Both the position numbers and the translations under genes were made by a program. From Argopecten irradians (Eukaryota; Mollusca; Bivalvia; Pectinida; Pectinidae): 64,000 bases of DNA. Positions 22,331-33,600 of the stretch are shown in pieces. The notes below the pieces were generated by a model. The model did no database searches. It was not told the DNA's origin and was given only the letters and a program-made list of their open reading frames with translations. The DNA lies in the NCBI RefSeq assembly GCF_041381155.1, contig NC_091142.1, forward strand, positions 36,939,604 through 37,003,603, given 5' to 3'. Position 1 is the stretch's first letter; every line of letters begins with the position of its first letter.

Positions 22331-23300
22331 TATTATGGCTTTCAATTTCTCAAAGGCAGACTTACATTCGACTGACCAGCCAAATTTAACTTTTTTCTTT
22401 AACAAAACAGTAAGTGGAGCTGCTGTAACAGAGAAATTTTAACATAATTTTCTGTAGTATCCAGCCATACCAAGAAATCTCATCAGCTCTCTCTTGCTTC
22501 CAGGAGTTGGAAAATCTATAATTGCTTCTACTTTGGCCTGAACAGGTTTAACCTGCCCCTGTCCTACAACATGGCCTAAAACTTCAACAGCTCCATGACA
22601 AAATTCACATTTCAGTCAGTTTACAGTCAATTTCATGGTAGTGAGTCTCTCGAAGAATTCGCGAATCCCGCGTAGATGGTCTTCCCACGTGTCATGGTAG
22701 TTGATGGCGTCATCGATGTATCCATCGCAGCCTTCCAGGTCTGATATCACGCTGTTCTGAAGACGTTGAAATGTTGCCGTGCCAATCTTCATATCAAATG
22801 GCATAACTTTGAACTGGTACAAACCTCGCAAGGTTACAAATACCGACACCTCTTTAGCTCTTTCTGTTAATGGCACCTGTCAATATACTTTCAACAGGTC
22901 AAACTTGCTTACATACTTGGCTTTGCCAACTTTGTCAATACACGAGTCAATCCTTGGAATCGGATAAGTGTCTGCTTTACTGGACAGAGTTTACTTTTCT
23001 GAAGTCAGTACAGAACAGAACCGGTATGTCTTGTCTGACTTTGGCACCATAACACACGGAGAGCTCCATTCATTTTTGCTTGGTTCAATAATATCATTGT
23101 CCAACATGCATTGAATTTCTTTCTTTAAATGTTCTTCTTTCAAAGGATTGACACGGTAAGGATGTTGCTTGGCAGGTGGGTCGTCCACATCCACGTCGTG
23201 ATAGATAGCATCTTTTTTGTCTGGTGTATCCGGAAACAAATGTTTAAACTCAAGTATCAGCTCTTTCAGTTCATTTTGCTCCTTTTCCCATAGATGACAT
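22331..23300 (-). pseudogene. Reverse transcriptase region of the Gmr1-like element
   Basis: The frame around 23220-22995 carries HPYRVNPLKEEHLKKEI, IIEPSKNEWSSPCVMVPK, typical of the gypsy RT N-terminus. After a frame change, 22876-22616 has GLYQFKVMPFDMKIGTATFQ and the catalytic GYIDDAI. The thumb region (22600-22340) is split by stops. RT copies RNA into cDNA in the particle. It starts directly after the integrase C-terminal region, confirming IN-RT order. Confidence 0.88.
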
Positions 23301-23388
23301 AGTTTCTTGTCCAAGTTCGCGAGCACATCTGAGTTCCGTAACTTAACACCACAGTCTAAACCTACATCTTGTACACCCCCATCTAAGT

Positions 23389-24420
23389 CTAATTTACAAT
23401 TATCAGCTGTACTCTCACTGTGTGATGGTACAGAGACCAAAGCAGCAATAGGTGGAGAGGTCTTGCTCTCTTCTTTACATATTTCGTAAGCATTAATTGA
23501 GTTTTCTTGCGCCTCCCTGGAGTTTGTACAATGTAGTTTACATCATCGACCTTTTTGTCACCAACATAAGGTCCGAAATATCTAGCTTGCAAAGGCTGAC
23601 CTGGTATTGGTAATAGAGCCAAAATTTTGTCATCTGGATCAAAACTTCTTACACGGGCATCTGTAGAAACGGCAAGATTTTCCTTTGCCAACTCACATGC
23701 CCTTGTCAATCTTTGCTTAAAGTTAGACACATACTCTAAGAGATTCACTTTAGAATCTTCGTCCAAAATTTTGTCTTTCAAAATTTTCAAAGGACCACGT
23801 ACAGTGTGTCCAAACACAAGTTCGAAAGGATTGAAACCAAGAAATTCTTATACAGATTCTCTAACGCCAAACAACAACATGTGTATACCTTCGTCCAAGT
23901 CTCTTTTTTTTTCAAAACAATAAAATCTCATCATATTCTTCAATGTCTGATGAAAACGTTCTAAAGCACCTTGAGACTCTGGATGATAAGCACTAGACTT
24001 ATACTGCTTGATCTGGAGCTGGTACATGACTTGTTGAAAAATACCAGACATGAAATTCGAACCTTGGTCCGATTGGACAGCTTTTGGAAGACCAACCAGT
24101 GTAAAGAATTTAACCAAAGCCTTGACAATATTAGGGGCCTTAATATTCCTGAGTGGAATGGCTTCAGGGAAGCGTGTGGAAGCACATATAATGGTTAAAA
24201 GATACTCATTCCCAGACTTAGTTTTGGGTAGAGGACCTACACAGTCTATAATGACTCTACTAAATGGTTCCTCAAATGCTGGAATGGGGTGCAAAGGTGC
24301 CATAGGGATTTTCTGATTAGGTTTCCCTACCATCTGACAAGTATGACAAGACCTACAAAAATGAGCCACATCCCGTTTCAACTTGTGCCAAAAGAAGTGA
24401 TCTAAGATTCTGTTAAGTCT
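23389..24420 (-). pseudogene. Integrase with GPY/F-like C-terminus of the Gmr1-like element
   Basis: The zinc-binding end is CRSCHTCQMVGKPNQ; the core has the triad in VIIDCVGPLP, VQSDQGSNF and SSAYHPESQGALERFHQ (DD35E intact). The segment at 23817-23500 contains ARYFGPYVGDKKVDDVNYIV, a GPY/F-like module. A frame break near 23820-23848 separates core and C-terminus. It inserts cDNA into host DNA. Being upstream of RT is unusual for Ty3/gypsy proteins. Confidence 0.9.
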
Positions 24421-24711
24421 TTGTCACACCTAGATGCCCTGCCATGAGTACGTCATGAGACAAACTCAGAATATCTTGCCTATACCTCGGTGGGACAACT
24501 ATTTGATTGACAACCTTCCAGTCTTCTTCGGGAGACACATCAGGAGGCGCTACTTACGTATCAACACACCTGACCTACGAAAGTAGCAAACTGCTAACCT
24601 AACCCTGGACTATAATGATCCAGAACTACTGCAACATCAGAAACCTTCTTACTCATTGAACGTGTTACAGCACAAGATCGGGAATATACCAGGAAATTCG
24701 TGTTGAATAGT

Positions 24712-24939
24712 CTAAGCACCACCTGTTTTATCAGGGATACTGGACACTAATGGATCCACCCTAACTTTCTCTCGAGCCAAGTCATTGCCTAAAATGAGCC
24801 ACACGCCCTCTACGGGAAGTTCTGATCTAATACCAATGGTGACAGGCCCAGTTACCAAGTCAGACTCTGGGCTTTTAATCTCAACAGACACTTTAGAATC
24901 TTCCACAATATCACTAGCTAACACAGGAAAGAATAACAT
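24712..24939 (-). pseudogene. Protease-like region of the Gmr1-like element
   Basis: The open stretch contains EGVWLILGNDLAREKV followed by DPLVS, resembling the C-terminal part of retroelement aspartic proteases (LLGNDLAGGKV-type). The catalytic DSG part is not visible in the same frame. It sits one frame off the CCHC knuckle, either by mutation or by a frameshift signal. Confidence 0.6.
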
Positions 24940-24977
24940 TCAGGCATAGCATGTCCTACTTTCTTGCAGTAATTACA
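24936..24977 (-). other. Gag CCHC zinc knuckle
   Basis: On minus it encodes CNYCKKVGHAMPEC, a perfect CX2CX4HX4C nucleocapsid knuckle. The frame ends in TAG five codons later. Confidence 0.85.
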
Positions 24978-24999
24978 AACAGGATCAGAAGGAGACCCA

Positions 25000-25760
25000 A
25001 CACCTGCCATACGATCTGTTTAAGAATCAGACTTTTTCTTATCACCTAATTTAGGTTTGTCGTTAGAAGGGCTCTAGCTTTACCAATCAAGACACTCTGA
25101 AGAAGCATTGTAAGCTTATCTTCAGGCCATTTCATACAGTCAGCTTTTTTCTCAAAATGCAGAAATTACTTGTCAACTACTTTCTCTCGAAAAGGAGGAA
25201 CTAACCCAATGTTTCTACTAACATCAAAACCTCTGTTTCATTGTAAACCCCTAAAAGTTGGAGTACTTGAACCGTCTTGAAAAGCTAGTTCTAATTCTTT
25301 AATTCTAAGTTCTGTTTCATCTTCAATTTTCTGCTTCTCTATTTCTAACATATGATCTCTCTCGATCTTTTTTCTTTCAATTCTCTTTCGATTTCTTTTT
25401 CTCTTAACTCTCTTTCTTTGTCTTTTTCTTTTTCTCTTAACTCCATCTCTTTCGTTCCCTTCTTTTTTCTAATTTGAATTTCTGAACGGACTGTTTCCTC
25501 TATACTATCTAATGCACTAAAGTCAAATTTGCCATTGTCAACAAAATATCTTATAATTAAATTCCTAATTCAAGCTTTCCTCAAATTAGTTTTTAAAGTT
25601 AGGCCTTAATGTTTACCCAATAAAAGTAAATCCTTCTTACTAACTTACAAACTGTTCTACCTGCATAGTAGTCATGTTTATCTAGCTGTTGGTTTCAAAT
25701 GTACACAAATTTTGAAAATTTCGTAATTAATTTTTCGAAGTTAGATTTCACAAATTGAAT
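25000..25760 (-). pseudogene. Gag remnant with charged coiled-coil
   Basis: On minus, 25490-25290 encodes a Lys/Arg/Glu-rich helix (IERKKIERDHMLEIEKQKIE then DETELRIKELEL), as in Gmr1-like and related Gags. Stops and frame changes occur throughout. I see no intact start. Confidence 0.6.
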
Positions 25761-25764
25761 ATCG

Positions 25765-25782
25765 ATCCCGGACGAGTCCCAA
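25765..25782 (-). other. Primer binding site, tRNA-Pro type
   Basis: On minus TTGGGACTCGTCCGGGAT lies 3 nt inside the 5' LTR. It matches the well-known tRNA-Pro primer site TGGGGGCTCGTCCGGGAT at 16 of 18 positions. Confidence 0.75.
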
Positions 25783-25785
25783 ATC

Positions 25786-26496
25786 TGTTACGACCGAGAA
25801 TAACAGAAATGAGAAACCAGCAGCTAAATTTAAATTACAATTTAATTAAATACGATATTATACAGTAATGGTTTACAATATCCAAAGTAATTGGTGGTGG
25901 TACAAGAGTAATACGATGATTTAAAGTGTTACTTATCTGTATGTAAATGTTCTGGTATAATCCTTAATCCTTCCAGGTTCCTAATTAACAATGTTCACAA
26001 CTTCACGAGGAAAATCAATGTCCACTGATAATTTGTAAAGTTCCATGCAATATGAATAAATCCACACAATGCGTTGTAACAATCCACAGATAAAGTCACA
26101 ATAGCTCCCCCAAAAGAATCTAATATGGCGCTGTACAATTCTTGAAATGTCTAATTACAGTTCTCATTACAGTTCTGATTAGCCTTGGGCAGCTGGAGTA
26201 TATATAGCTAAACCCTTATTTCAAGAATATTGGAGGACCTTCTTTTTCCAGAAATATCTAACTAAACACAGTAAACAAATAAACACACAGAACGTTCTGG
26301 AAAAAGATCATTCTAGATCCCTACTTATAATCAACATGTTTACAAATTAAACATGTATGTTTATACATGATAACATTCTAAAAAGTTCTATAACCTAAAT
26401 TAATTATATGACCTTTATAGGATGTGTATTGATAATATAGCTATAGGAGTTATACTCTTATTTAATAACTACATGTATTTAGTGTCATACATAACA
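25786..26496 (-). repeat. 5' LTR of the Gmr1-like element
   Basis: 711 bp, aligned with the 3' LTR; it includes stretches absent from the latter (for example 26320-26355). The outer end, tacataaca, meets copy B sequence ctacaagaaaaactag. Confidence 0.88.
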
Positions 26497-27535
26497 GCTA
26501 CAAGAAAAACTAGTTTTAAACAACGGAAATGTATAAAGTAATTATTTAAAATTGAAATGTCTTGATTTTGTAAAATATAGGATGATAACAGTTCGTAAGC
26601 ATAAAAATTTCAATTATAAATAGTTATTCAGTCCATAAGGAGGAAAAAATAAATTATCCAGAACTAGTACTGTGCAATACTTGTGCTGTAAAAATGAAGT
26701 TAATGAGAAAAAATTGTTTGAATTGAGGTATACCGTCTTAAAACAAACCGATGATGAAATATCGTTTTCCAATTAAAGCTGATATATTAAAAATGCAATG
26801 AAAATCATTTTACAAAAAAGTTCCATTTTTGGGTATTTGTGTATGTAAACTTTGAGAGAAACATAAAAAACTTGTGTGTGCCCGGCATTAAACTGCATCG
26901 TATATTCTTTCAACGTGAAATGATATATATAAACGTAAATATGTCATTATTATCGATATAATGGGCCTTAATGAGATAGCTCACCACCCCATTGTTCTCA
27001 AAACACTCTGGTTTTTCCCAATTCACATTTTAAGACTGCATGTTAACCATGTCAGCAGAACAAATCAGACGTTTTAAATATATATTGTTTGATAAATGTA
27101 TTTGTGTAGATATAAAATAATTTTAAAAAAATGTTAAGGAACTTCCTCTGCGAATGATAAAATGAACAGCACAAGTAATGAACATATAAATAGAAATGAA
27201 ATTAACACAAAATTATCATATCCAAAAATTTAGAAATTCTGTAAGCTCAGGAACAAAATGAGATTAACAGTATGGTAATATCAATTACTGAAGTGTAATA
27301 GTATAAATTATATTTAGCACACTGAATTTTAAAAAAAATGTATATATTACATTACCACAGAACGTTTCGCTTAGAACAATTATCATCCTGTTAATGTGTG
27401 AACGTTTTACCTTAGATTTGTAGGAAAAGTTAACTTCAAACTGAAAAAATGTGATATTTAGATGAAAGCAAATTAAAGAAAAGATGTATAATTATATTAG
27501 CTTAGAAAACGATAAAACACTATACATTATCGAAA
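26497..27535. repeat. Segmental duplication copy B, right part
   Basis: Continues copy A homology from aaaaactagttttaaacaac (26505; copy A 19421) to the tatacattatcgaaaac phrase. It contains an insertion relative to A near 27395-27450. Confidence 0.85.
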
Positions 27536-27589
27536 ACTGGTTGGTCTATGTTGGTCGTGGTCAAAAAAAGGAAAAACTACTTCACTGTC

Positions 27590-28737
27590 GACTCCAAGAT
27601 TGGCTACTACTAGCTCAAAAGAAACTTTGTACACAAAAACAAGGGTTTCAAAAAAAAAACACAAAAAAAACCCAAAAAACTGTGAAACTGTAGCCTTCAA
27701 CCTTAGAGAATGCATTCAATACAACATCGAAAAACAGAGCATTGTCTTCGCCGCGTTTCTGGACACTCGCAAAGAGTTTGGTACGGTATGGCATGCGGGT
27801 ATGCTGAAGAAAATACATAACTTTGGTATAAGAGGCCACAAATTTGAAGTAATTCCTATACAGACATATCAAGTGCCGTAATGACCCATGGAACTCGATC
27901 TCTGAGGTTCGCAGTACGATCCGGAATCCGGCAAGGAGGAATGACGTCAACATTTTTTATCTCGTATACATCAATGACCTTTTGACGGAATTAGAATCAA
28001 CAAAAGCTGGAGCGAAAATATCTGAGATCAAATGTGGCAATCCAGCGTTGGCAGAGGACCTCGCCCTATTGGCTACAAGCCCTGCGTCATTACAAGTACT
28101 TTTAAATGTATGTGATCAGTACTCGAAAACATGGAAGTTCGAATACAATGCAAGCAAGAGCGCAATTCTAATTTTTGGAAAACCAAATATCAACCCAAAC
28201 GCATATAACACGATATGTAACCAAAATATTAACTTATACTACAACATGGAATGAGGAAGTATGTAAAAACTGCGAGGAACTGTATATAGATCCATTTCTC
28301 CATTTCACATCTAAGTGCCATTTTACAAAAGGGGGCAGAATTAATTTTATTATAAAGGTTCTTGCGACATATGGACCCGAATTATGTACGTATAGAGATA
28401 ATCTTTCACATGAACATTTTTTTGAGAATACTACTTGGAATGGATTGTGAATCATTCAAGAATAAGCTACAGTCACAGGAAGAATACGAAATTTTCTTAA
28501 ATGACAGCGCAGAATTTTTGGAAATCACATCTAGGAAGTTTAACAGCCACAAAAAGGGATTCTCTAGAACAAACTCTAATTAGAGAATACCAGTACCAAA
28601 CTACCAGATAAATATAATTAACATGTAATGTAAGATACAAGCATTGTAAAATGTTTTGAAATTTCTTTTGTTTTGTAAATCATTATATTCATCTTTGAGG
28701 AATAAAAGAATTGATTGATGATTGATTGATTGAATTA
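27590..28737 (+). pseudogene. Non-LTR retrotransposon (CR1/jockey-like), truncated and inactive
   Basis: Reverse-transcriptase fragments occur in several frames: FAAFLDTRKEFGTVWHAGML (27750-27810; the usual motif is DxxKAFDxVWH), RSGIRQGG-type near 27910-27940, then NPALAEDLALLATSP at 28040-28085, where the catalytic A/F-A-D-D has become AED. Later segments resemble the LINE C-terminal region. The 3' end is a (ATTG)n-like tail at 28711-28737, typical for CR1-group elements. The active-site change, stops and 5' truncation make it dead. It lies just downstream of the first glycosyltransferase gene, on the opposite strand. Confidence 0.85.
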
Positions 28738-28907
28738 GAGCTTCGCTCTTCCCATGCCATTCATGATCAATAATAAATAAAAAGTTTATATTTAGAACTG
28801 GGCTCTGCCCTCTCAGATATCTGTATTTGAAGGCATGTCTCAACGACACACTGGGACAGTGAAAGCACATTCTTCGAGGGTAAAACAGTGGAATATCAAA
28901 CCACAAA

Positions 28908-29897
28908 TTAAATTTTACAAAAGAAAGGTACTCTTCTTCTTTTTTCGAGGTGTGTGGTAGCACCTCTTTGTATGGTATAATAATCACTACATGGAACCAC
29001 ACCTTTGATAAGCTTACTTTTGGTATTGTTGATGTAACTGTAGTTATTGTCCCAATAAGGGTTAGCTTTAGCTTTAGGCGCGTCTTGGTGGACTGCCAGA
29101 AGACTTTTTGTCGCGTCAATAACTACGCATCCATTTCGTCGAGCGTCATAAACTATCCAGTTATCGTAATAATATCGGCCGATTTGAACTTCCGGTACAT
29201 TTCTCCAGTGGTAGTTAGGCGTGGTGATGAAGTAGTCTATTCCATAGGTAGGCGGCATCAGCGTCCCTCGTTTCCCTGCCTTAGTTATACTTGGCCATGA
29301 CCTTGCTTCTTCACTCGTGATCTTAGTTTTATCCATTCGACGGCCAACTACCATGTACGTCTTATTGACCAGTGAGGATGACTTTGTTATAGCTTGTAGC
29401 GTGTCAATAAACGAACCAGTAAAAAGTAAATCTCCGTTCGAGAATCCAAAGAGCCTTGAATTCGGATATAACTCCATTGCTTCCAAGAACATATACTTCA
29501 AAACGGCACCGCCTTTTATTGGTCGTTTGAGCGGTAGCACGGTCCAACCTAACTGTTGATACTCATCTTGAATTGTATCATTGGTAAACAATACGATGTT
29601 TGCATAGGGTCGTAGACTCGGCCAGTTACGTAACGTGTTGTTATAGACGCCGTACCTTTCTGGAAATGTTTTCCAGGATGTAAACAATGTGATCAGAGGA
29701 GTTTTTGATGTAGTGTGTTTTCGGGTTTCTTCTTTTGGTGTAGTAATTTGTCGCGTTTCTACTTTTGGTGCAGTAACTTGACGGACTACTTTTGTTGTCC
29801 AAGGATTGTGAGAAACAATATGTGAGGTTAGAAAAATCAAAATGAAACACGTGCAAATTCCAACCAGGTATTTCTTCCTTGATCCGCAGAGTGTCAT
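28908..29897 (-). CDS. Type II membrane glycosyltransferase-like protein, copy 1 (329 aa)
   Basis: Single coding exon. N-terminal anchor at about residues 11-28 (YLVGICTCFILIFLTSHIV), then a Thr/Lys/Glu-rich stem with three 10-residue repeats (VRQVTAPKVE, TRQITTPKEE, TRKHTTSKTP), then a GT-A-like catalytic domain: LITLFTSWKTFPERY, NIVLFTNDT, the FSNGDLLFTGSF motif in the place of a DXD-type metal site, YGIDYFITT and YYYDNWIVYDARRNG, ending VIDATKSLLAVHQD. These last motifs recur in an uncharacterised nucleotide-sugar-transferase-like family. The expected site of action is the Golgi lumen. An acceptor (TATTTCCAG) at 29913 on minus suggests a 5' UTR intron 14 nt upstream of the ATG. Paralog at 41697-42725. 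Donor and acceptor sugars cannot be stated. Confidence 0.85.
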   Translation of the reverse strand: MTLCGSRKKYLVGICTCFILIFLTSHIVSHNPWTTKVVRQVTAPKVETRQITTPKEETRKHTTSKTPLITLFTSWKTFPERYGVYNNTLRNWPSLRPYANIVLFTNDTIQDEYQQLGWTVLPLKRPIKGGAVLKYMFLEAMELYPNSRLFGFSNGDLLFTGSFIDTLQAITKSSSLVNKTYMVVGRRMDKTKITSEEARSWPSITKAGKRGTLMPPTYGIDYFITTPNYHWRNVPEVQIGRYYYDNWIVYDARRNGCVVIDATKSLLAVHQDAPKAKANPYWDNNYSYINNTKSKLIKGVVPCSDYYTIQRGATTHLEKRRRVPFFCKI

Positions 29898-30115
29898 TGT
29901 TTTTCGTGACTCCTGGAAATATAAATAGAAACCACATAAATATATTTTACTTCTTATTAGTGTATATTATTTTCTTTTGTGAGCACGAATGTATCAAATG
30001 AGGTCACATAATTAAAGACGCCATTATACCCAGAAAAGACTATTTCTTTTCTACGACCCTAAGGTATGTTTATGCACAAAAGTAAGCTTATCATCGAGAA
30101 ACAACAAAACTATTA
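29898..30115 (-). promoter_or_regulatory. Upstream region of glycosyltransferase copy 1, shared with copy 2
   Basis: The upstream sequence with cgaccctaaggtat and aaaagtaagcttat recurs at 42726-42915 before the paralog, so the duplication included the leader and probable promoter. Confidence 0.55.
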
Positions 30116-30139
30116 AAAATTACGAAAGCCGATTGGGCT

Positions 30140-30665
30140 CATTTTGGCAGAAGGAAAAAATTCACGTAATTTCGCGAAACTTTTGTGTTAAATTATTACA
30201 CGAAATTTTCGGGTTATTACGCAAAAGTTTTGGCATTATTACGTGAAACTTATGGCATAATTACGCAAAACTATCGCGTTATTACGCGAACCTATCGCGT
30301 TATTTTTGGCTGAAATACGCGAAACTTTTGGCTTTATTACGTTCAGCTTTGGCGTTATTACGCAAAACTTTGGCGTTATTACATGACACTTTGGTGTTAT
30401 TAGGCGGAAGCTTTGGTTTTATTACGCGAAACCTTTGGCGTTAATACGCGTAACTATCACATAACTTTTGACGTTATTACGCGAAATTTTTGGCGTTTTT
30501 TTACGCAAAACTTTCGCGCTATTACGCAAAACTATAGCGTTATTTTTGGCGTTATTACGTGAAACTTTTGGCTTTATTACGCAAAACTTTCGTGCTATTA
30601 TGCGAAATCATCGTTTTACTTTAGGCGTTATAACACGAAACGTTGGCGTTATTACGCGAAACTTT
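30140..30665. repeat. CpG-rich degenerate repeat, ~22-bp unit
   Basis: Loose tandem copies of ttattacgcgaaacttttgg plus cg (variants with tatcgcg, ttcgcg). CpG is frequent here although the surroundings are AT-rich and CpG-poor. An inverted fragment of the same unit lies at 31262-31345. Confidence 0.8.
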
Positions 30666-33600
30666 TAAACAATTAATATTTTGTTTTATGATATTAGACC
30701 ACCTAGATTGACATAATCGAATGTCTTTCTTTTATACTTTTACAGGGGCAGTATAACACTATATGCATATTTAGCGGATCAAATGCCTTTAATTCGCATT
30801 AGTTAAAAATTTTCTCTGGAAAATATCAATATGATTATTTGAGGTACTTTTGAGTAAGAAAAAGGATGGCCATTAGACACTAGCTACCCTGATGAACTCA
30901 ATGTTTTGGATAGTGGAATTTAAAAGTCCAATATCGATGCGACTATGAGGTCACAACACTAATATTAAATTGATGTTTCGAAAAATAATCCGAGTCCATA
31001 TGCTATACATCGACCTCCGTGTGACCATGGGATAAGTGGAAATTTTATTTGTCTTTATACATTTGGATTTCCAACAATAAAATGTCAGTAGCAGTAACGC
31101 GAACGTTTAAATAAAATTCACTCTACATGTACATCAATGGATCAAACTGTTTTCAGATTAAAAGATGTTTCAAAATTTATTTTGAGTGAACTTCAGCATT
31201 CCGGACAACTTCATGTATATAGATGACAAAGTTTTAGCTCGTCCATATTTAATGTGGCTTCCGCGTAATAACGATATAGTTTCGCGTAAGAACTCCAAAA
31301 GTTTCGCGCACTAACGCCAACATTTTCGCGTGATAACGCGTATATAACGAATATTTATATTCTGGTCATACACTGTATTAGCCTTAGGGTCTGTCGGTCA
31401 CATCAAGGTCATGTAGTCCTGTAACCCATGAAATATCCGCATATCATTGATTTTGATTAACTAGAAATTATATCCGATTATGACATGTCTGTGTACTTTG
31501 CTATAAAACCCCACTCGATCTATGTACTTGGGGACTCGTGTGCTACTCAGTATAGAGTTCTACACAACACCACACCGAAACTACGACTTACGAACAAAAT
31601 AAACAACAGTACAACTAAATGGTGACATGGGACCGGTTTTTTTTACCTTTAACAAAAAACACCTGGCAGTTTTTATCTATACCGTCATAACTTCACAAGA
31701 TCAATGCCTGGTCGAAGCGTAGACGATATTCATCGGATGCGATCAGTATATATGGTATTCTATAAATCTAAAATAGTAGTGAAGTGAATGGTTTGGGCAA
31801 ATGTGGAAAGACCGTGGAAATCCTAACGGGAACAAATTAAGAACATAAAGAAACTTATAAAGTACACAAGACCAGAATATTATATGGAAACGTACATGTC
31901 TTGAGTTCACTGCAGTGCTCTAACCAAACAATTTATCAAAATGAAAGATCTTTTTTATCAAAATAAAATAGAAAATGAAGTGTTTTCTTTGTGCCTGTCC
32001 CACCAATAGTGACTAGTGAATAAATCTGTTTCTTCCAATGAGTAACTGTGATACCGCGATACCTGTCAAAAAACTGTAATAGCGAATTTTATTTATTAAT
32101 TGATAATCCTGATATTTAGTATTTGTTAGCCAAGCCAGTTGTTTATTAACTAATGTCACTGATATTTTCTGAATACTATGTAATGCATTTGTATTTAACG
32201 ATAAAAATGTTCATGAAGATATACAATTTTAACTGTCACTTAATATCTTAAACTTTTGTAGGACACACAATATTATCAATATGTTTGTAGTGCTTCAATA
32301 ATTTTAATGTAATCTACTTTCTTATCTTTTTCCATGAATAGGGATTTTGAGAATTATCGGTAGGGATTGTCCGAACCAATTACAACTTTTTCTGCCAATG
32401 TATTACAACTGTTTAATATACACTTTGTAGCGTGATTATTTATCGTGATGAAATATAAATGTTTGTATTTTTTGATAGAATTAGTTTTGTGCTTAATGTG
32501 TCTTGTAAGCATTATAAGGCTGGATGTTGATATTAGTTTGATGTCATTGTATTTCACATCTAAAGACTTACAGGGCAGGGGTAACATATACTGCTATTCC
32601 GAAGGAAAAATGTTGACTGTGTGATATTATAATTTCCTTAACAAAAACATTGTTGTGTTTAATTATGGAAATATCTATTCTTATCAGACAACGAATTAGA
32701 AAAAATTCGCTTAAGTGTGTGATGTATGCTATGCATTGTCCATGTCCACGAATGTGCATGTAATTAAAGGGATTACATCATGTAAATACCATATAATAAA
32801 ACAGATATTAGCCTGTTTTCAGGTGGATACTGTGATTTATTGATGCCTAGCCAACTATCACAACACTGACAGTCCAGGTAACCATAACAAAGAAATTATT
32901 TTCTAGCAGAGATTTAGATAGTACATGTATACTACATGTATATTAATCTCTGATATTGTTGAACGAAATATTTATTTTCTAGTAGTTAAAAAAGAATATT
33001 ACAAAAAAATCCAATCTGTTATTTTTTATAGTTGATATGGCAATCGTTATTCTGACATTTAGGAGGTAGTGACTTCGAAGGTTTTTTCCTCTACATTTTT
33101 GTTTAGATACACTCATATATAGCATAGTTTATACGTATGATCATGATTTACCCTACACCCAAATCTACTTTCATTTTTCACACCAGACAACAATTTCTTC
33201 CATTTTCCTTTTCATATTGATACCATGCATATAATATACAATTATCAACATTAAAAAAACCTTTAACCAGTACCTAAAGCTCTATTATGTTTGATAATAT
33301 TTTTGATTTTTGAAAGCAGCTCTTTTTGTTTACATCAATAGATTATTCCATTAAATGTGATCTCTCTATGTATAATTAGTAGATTCTATGACATCACAAT
33401 TGTAAATACACATATTTTTAAATATATTAATTTATTAGCAAAATGTACATTAATGAGACAAACAAGAGAAAAATCAAATCAACCAAATACAATTGCATGT
33501 TATTATATTTCCATAAGAGCCTTTAGGTAATTGTAATTTGTCTTGATAATGTATTGCTTATTAACGTTTTGGAACATAATTAATTACCTGAAAACAGGAA

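Larger units (their letters stand above)
21204..26496 (-). mobile_element. Ty3/gypsy-class LTR retrotransposon with PR-IN-RT-RH order (Gmr1-like), defective
   Basis: LTRs at 25786-26496 (5') and 21204-21852 (3') share termini TGTTA...TAACA. On minus, the order after the 5' LTR is PBS, Lys/Glu-rich gag remnant, CCHC knuckle, protease-like region, integrase, GPY/F-like region, reverse transcriptase, RNase H, polypurine tract, 3' LTR. Protein sequences are gypsy-like, but integrase precedes RT as in copia. That arrangement is known from Gmr1-type elements. Frameshifts and stops in every region and the length difference between LTRs (711 against 649 bp) show an old, inactive copy. It split segmental copy B. 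Confidence 0.9.

Noticed and set aside
22779..24316. Plus-strand ORFs of 60-98 aa
   Set aside because: Antisense shadows of the integrase/RT region of the LTR element.
21204..26496. Endogenous retrovirus with envelope
   Set aside because: No envelope-like frame between RNase H and the 3' LTR; only 76 bp separate the RNase H end from the LTR.
28950..29559. Plus-strand ORFs of 116 and 80 aa (and their counterparts at 41739-42348)
   Set aside because: Antisense to the glycosyltransferase genes and conserved only because those genes are.
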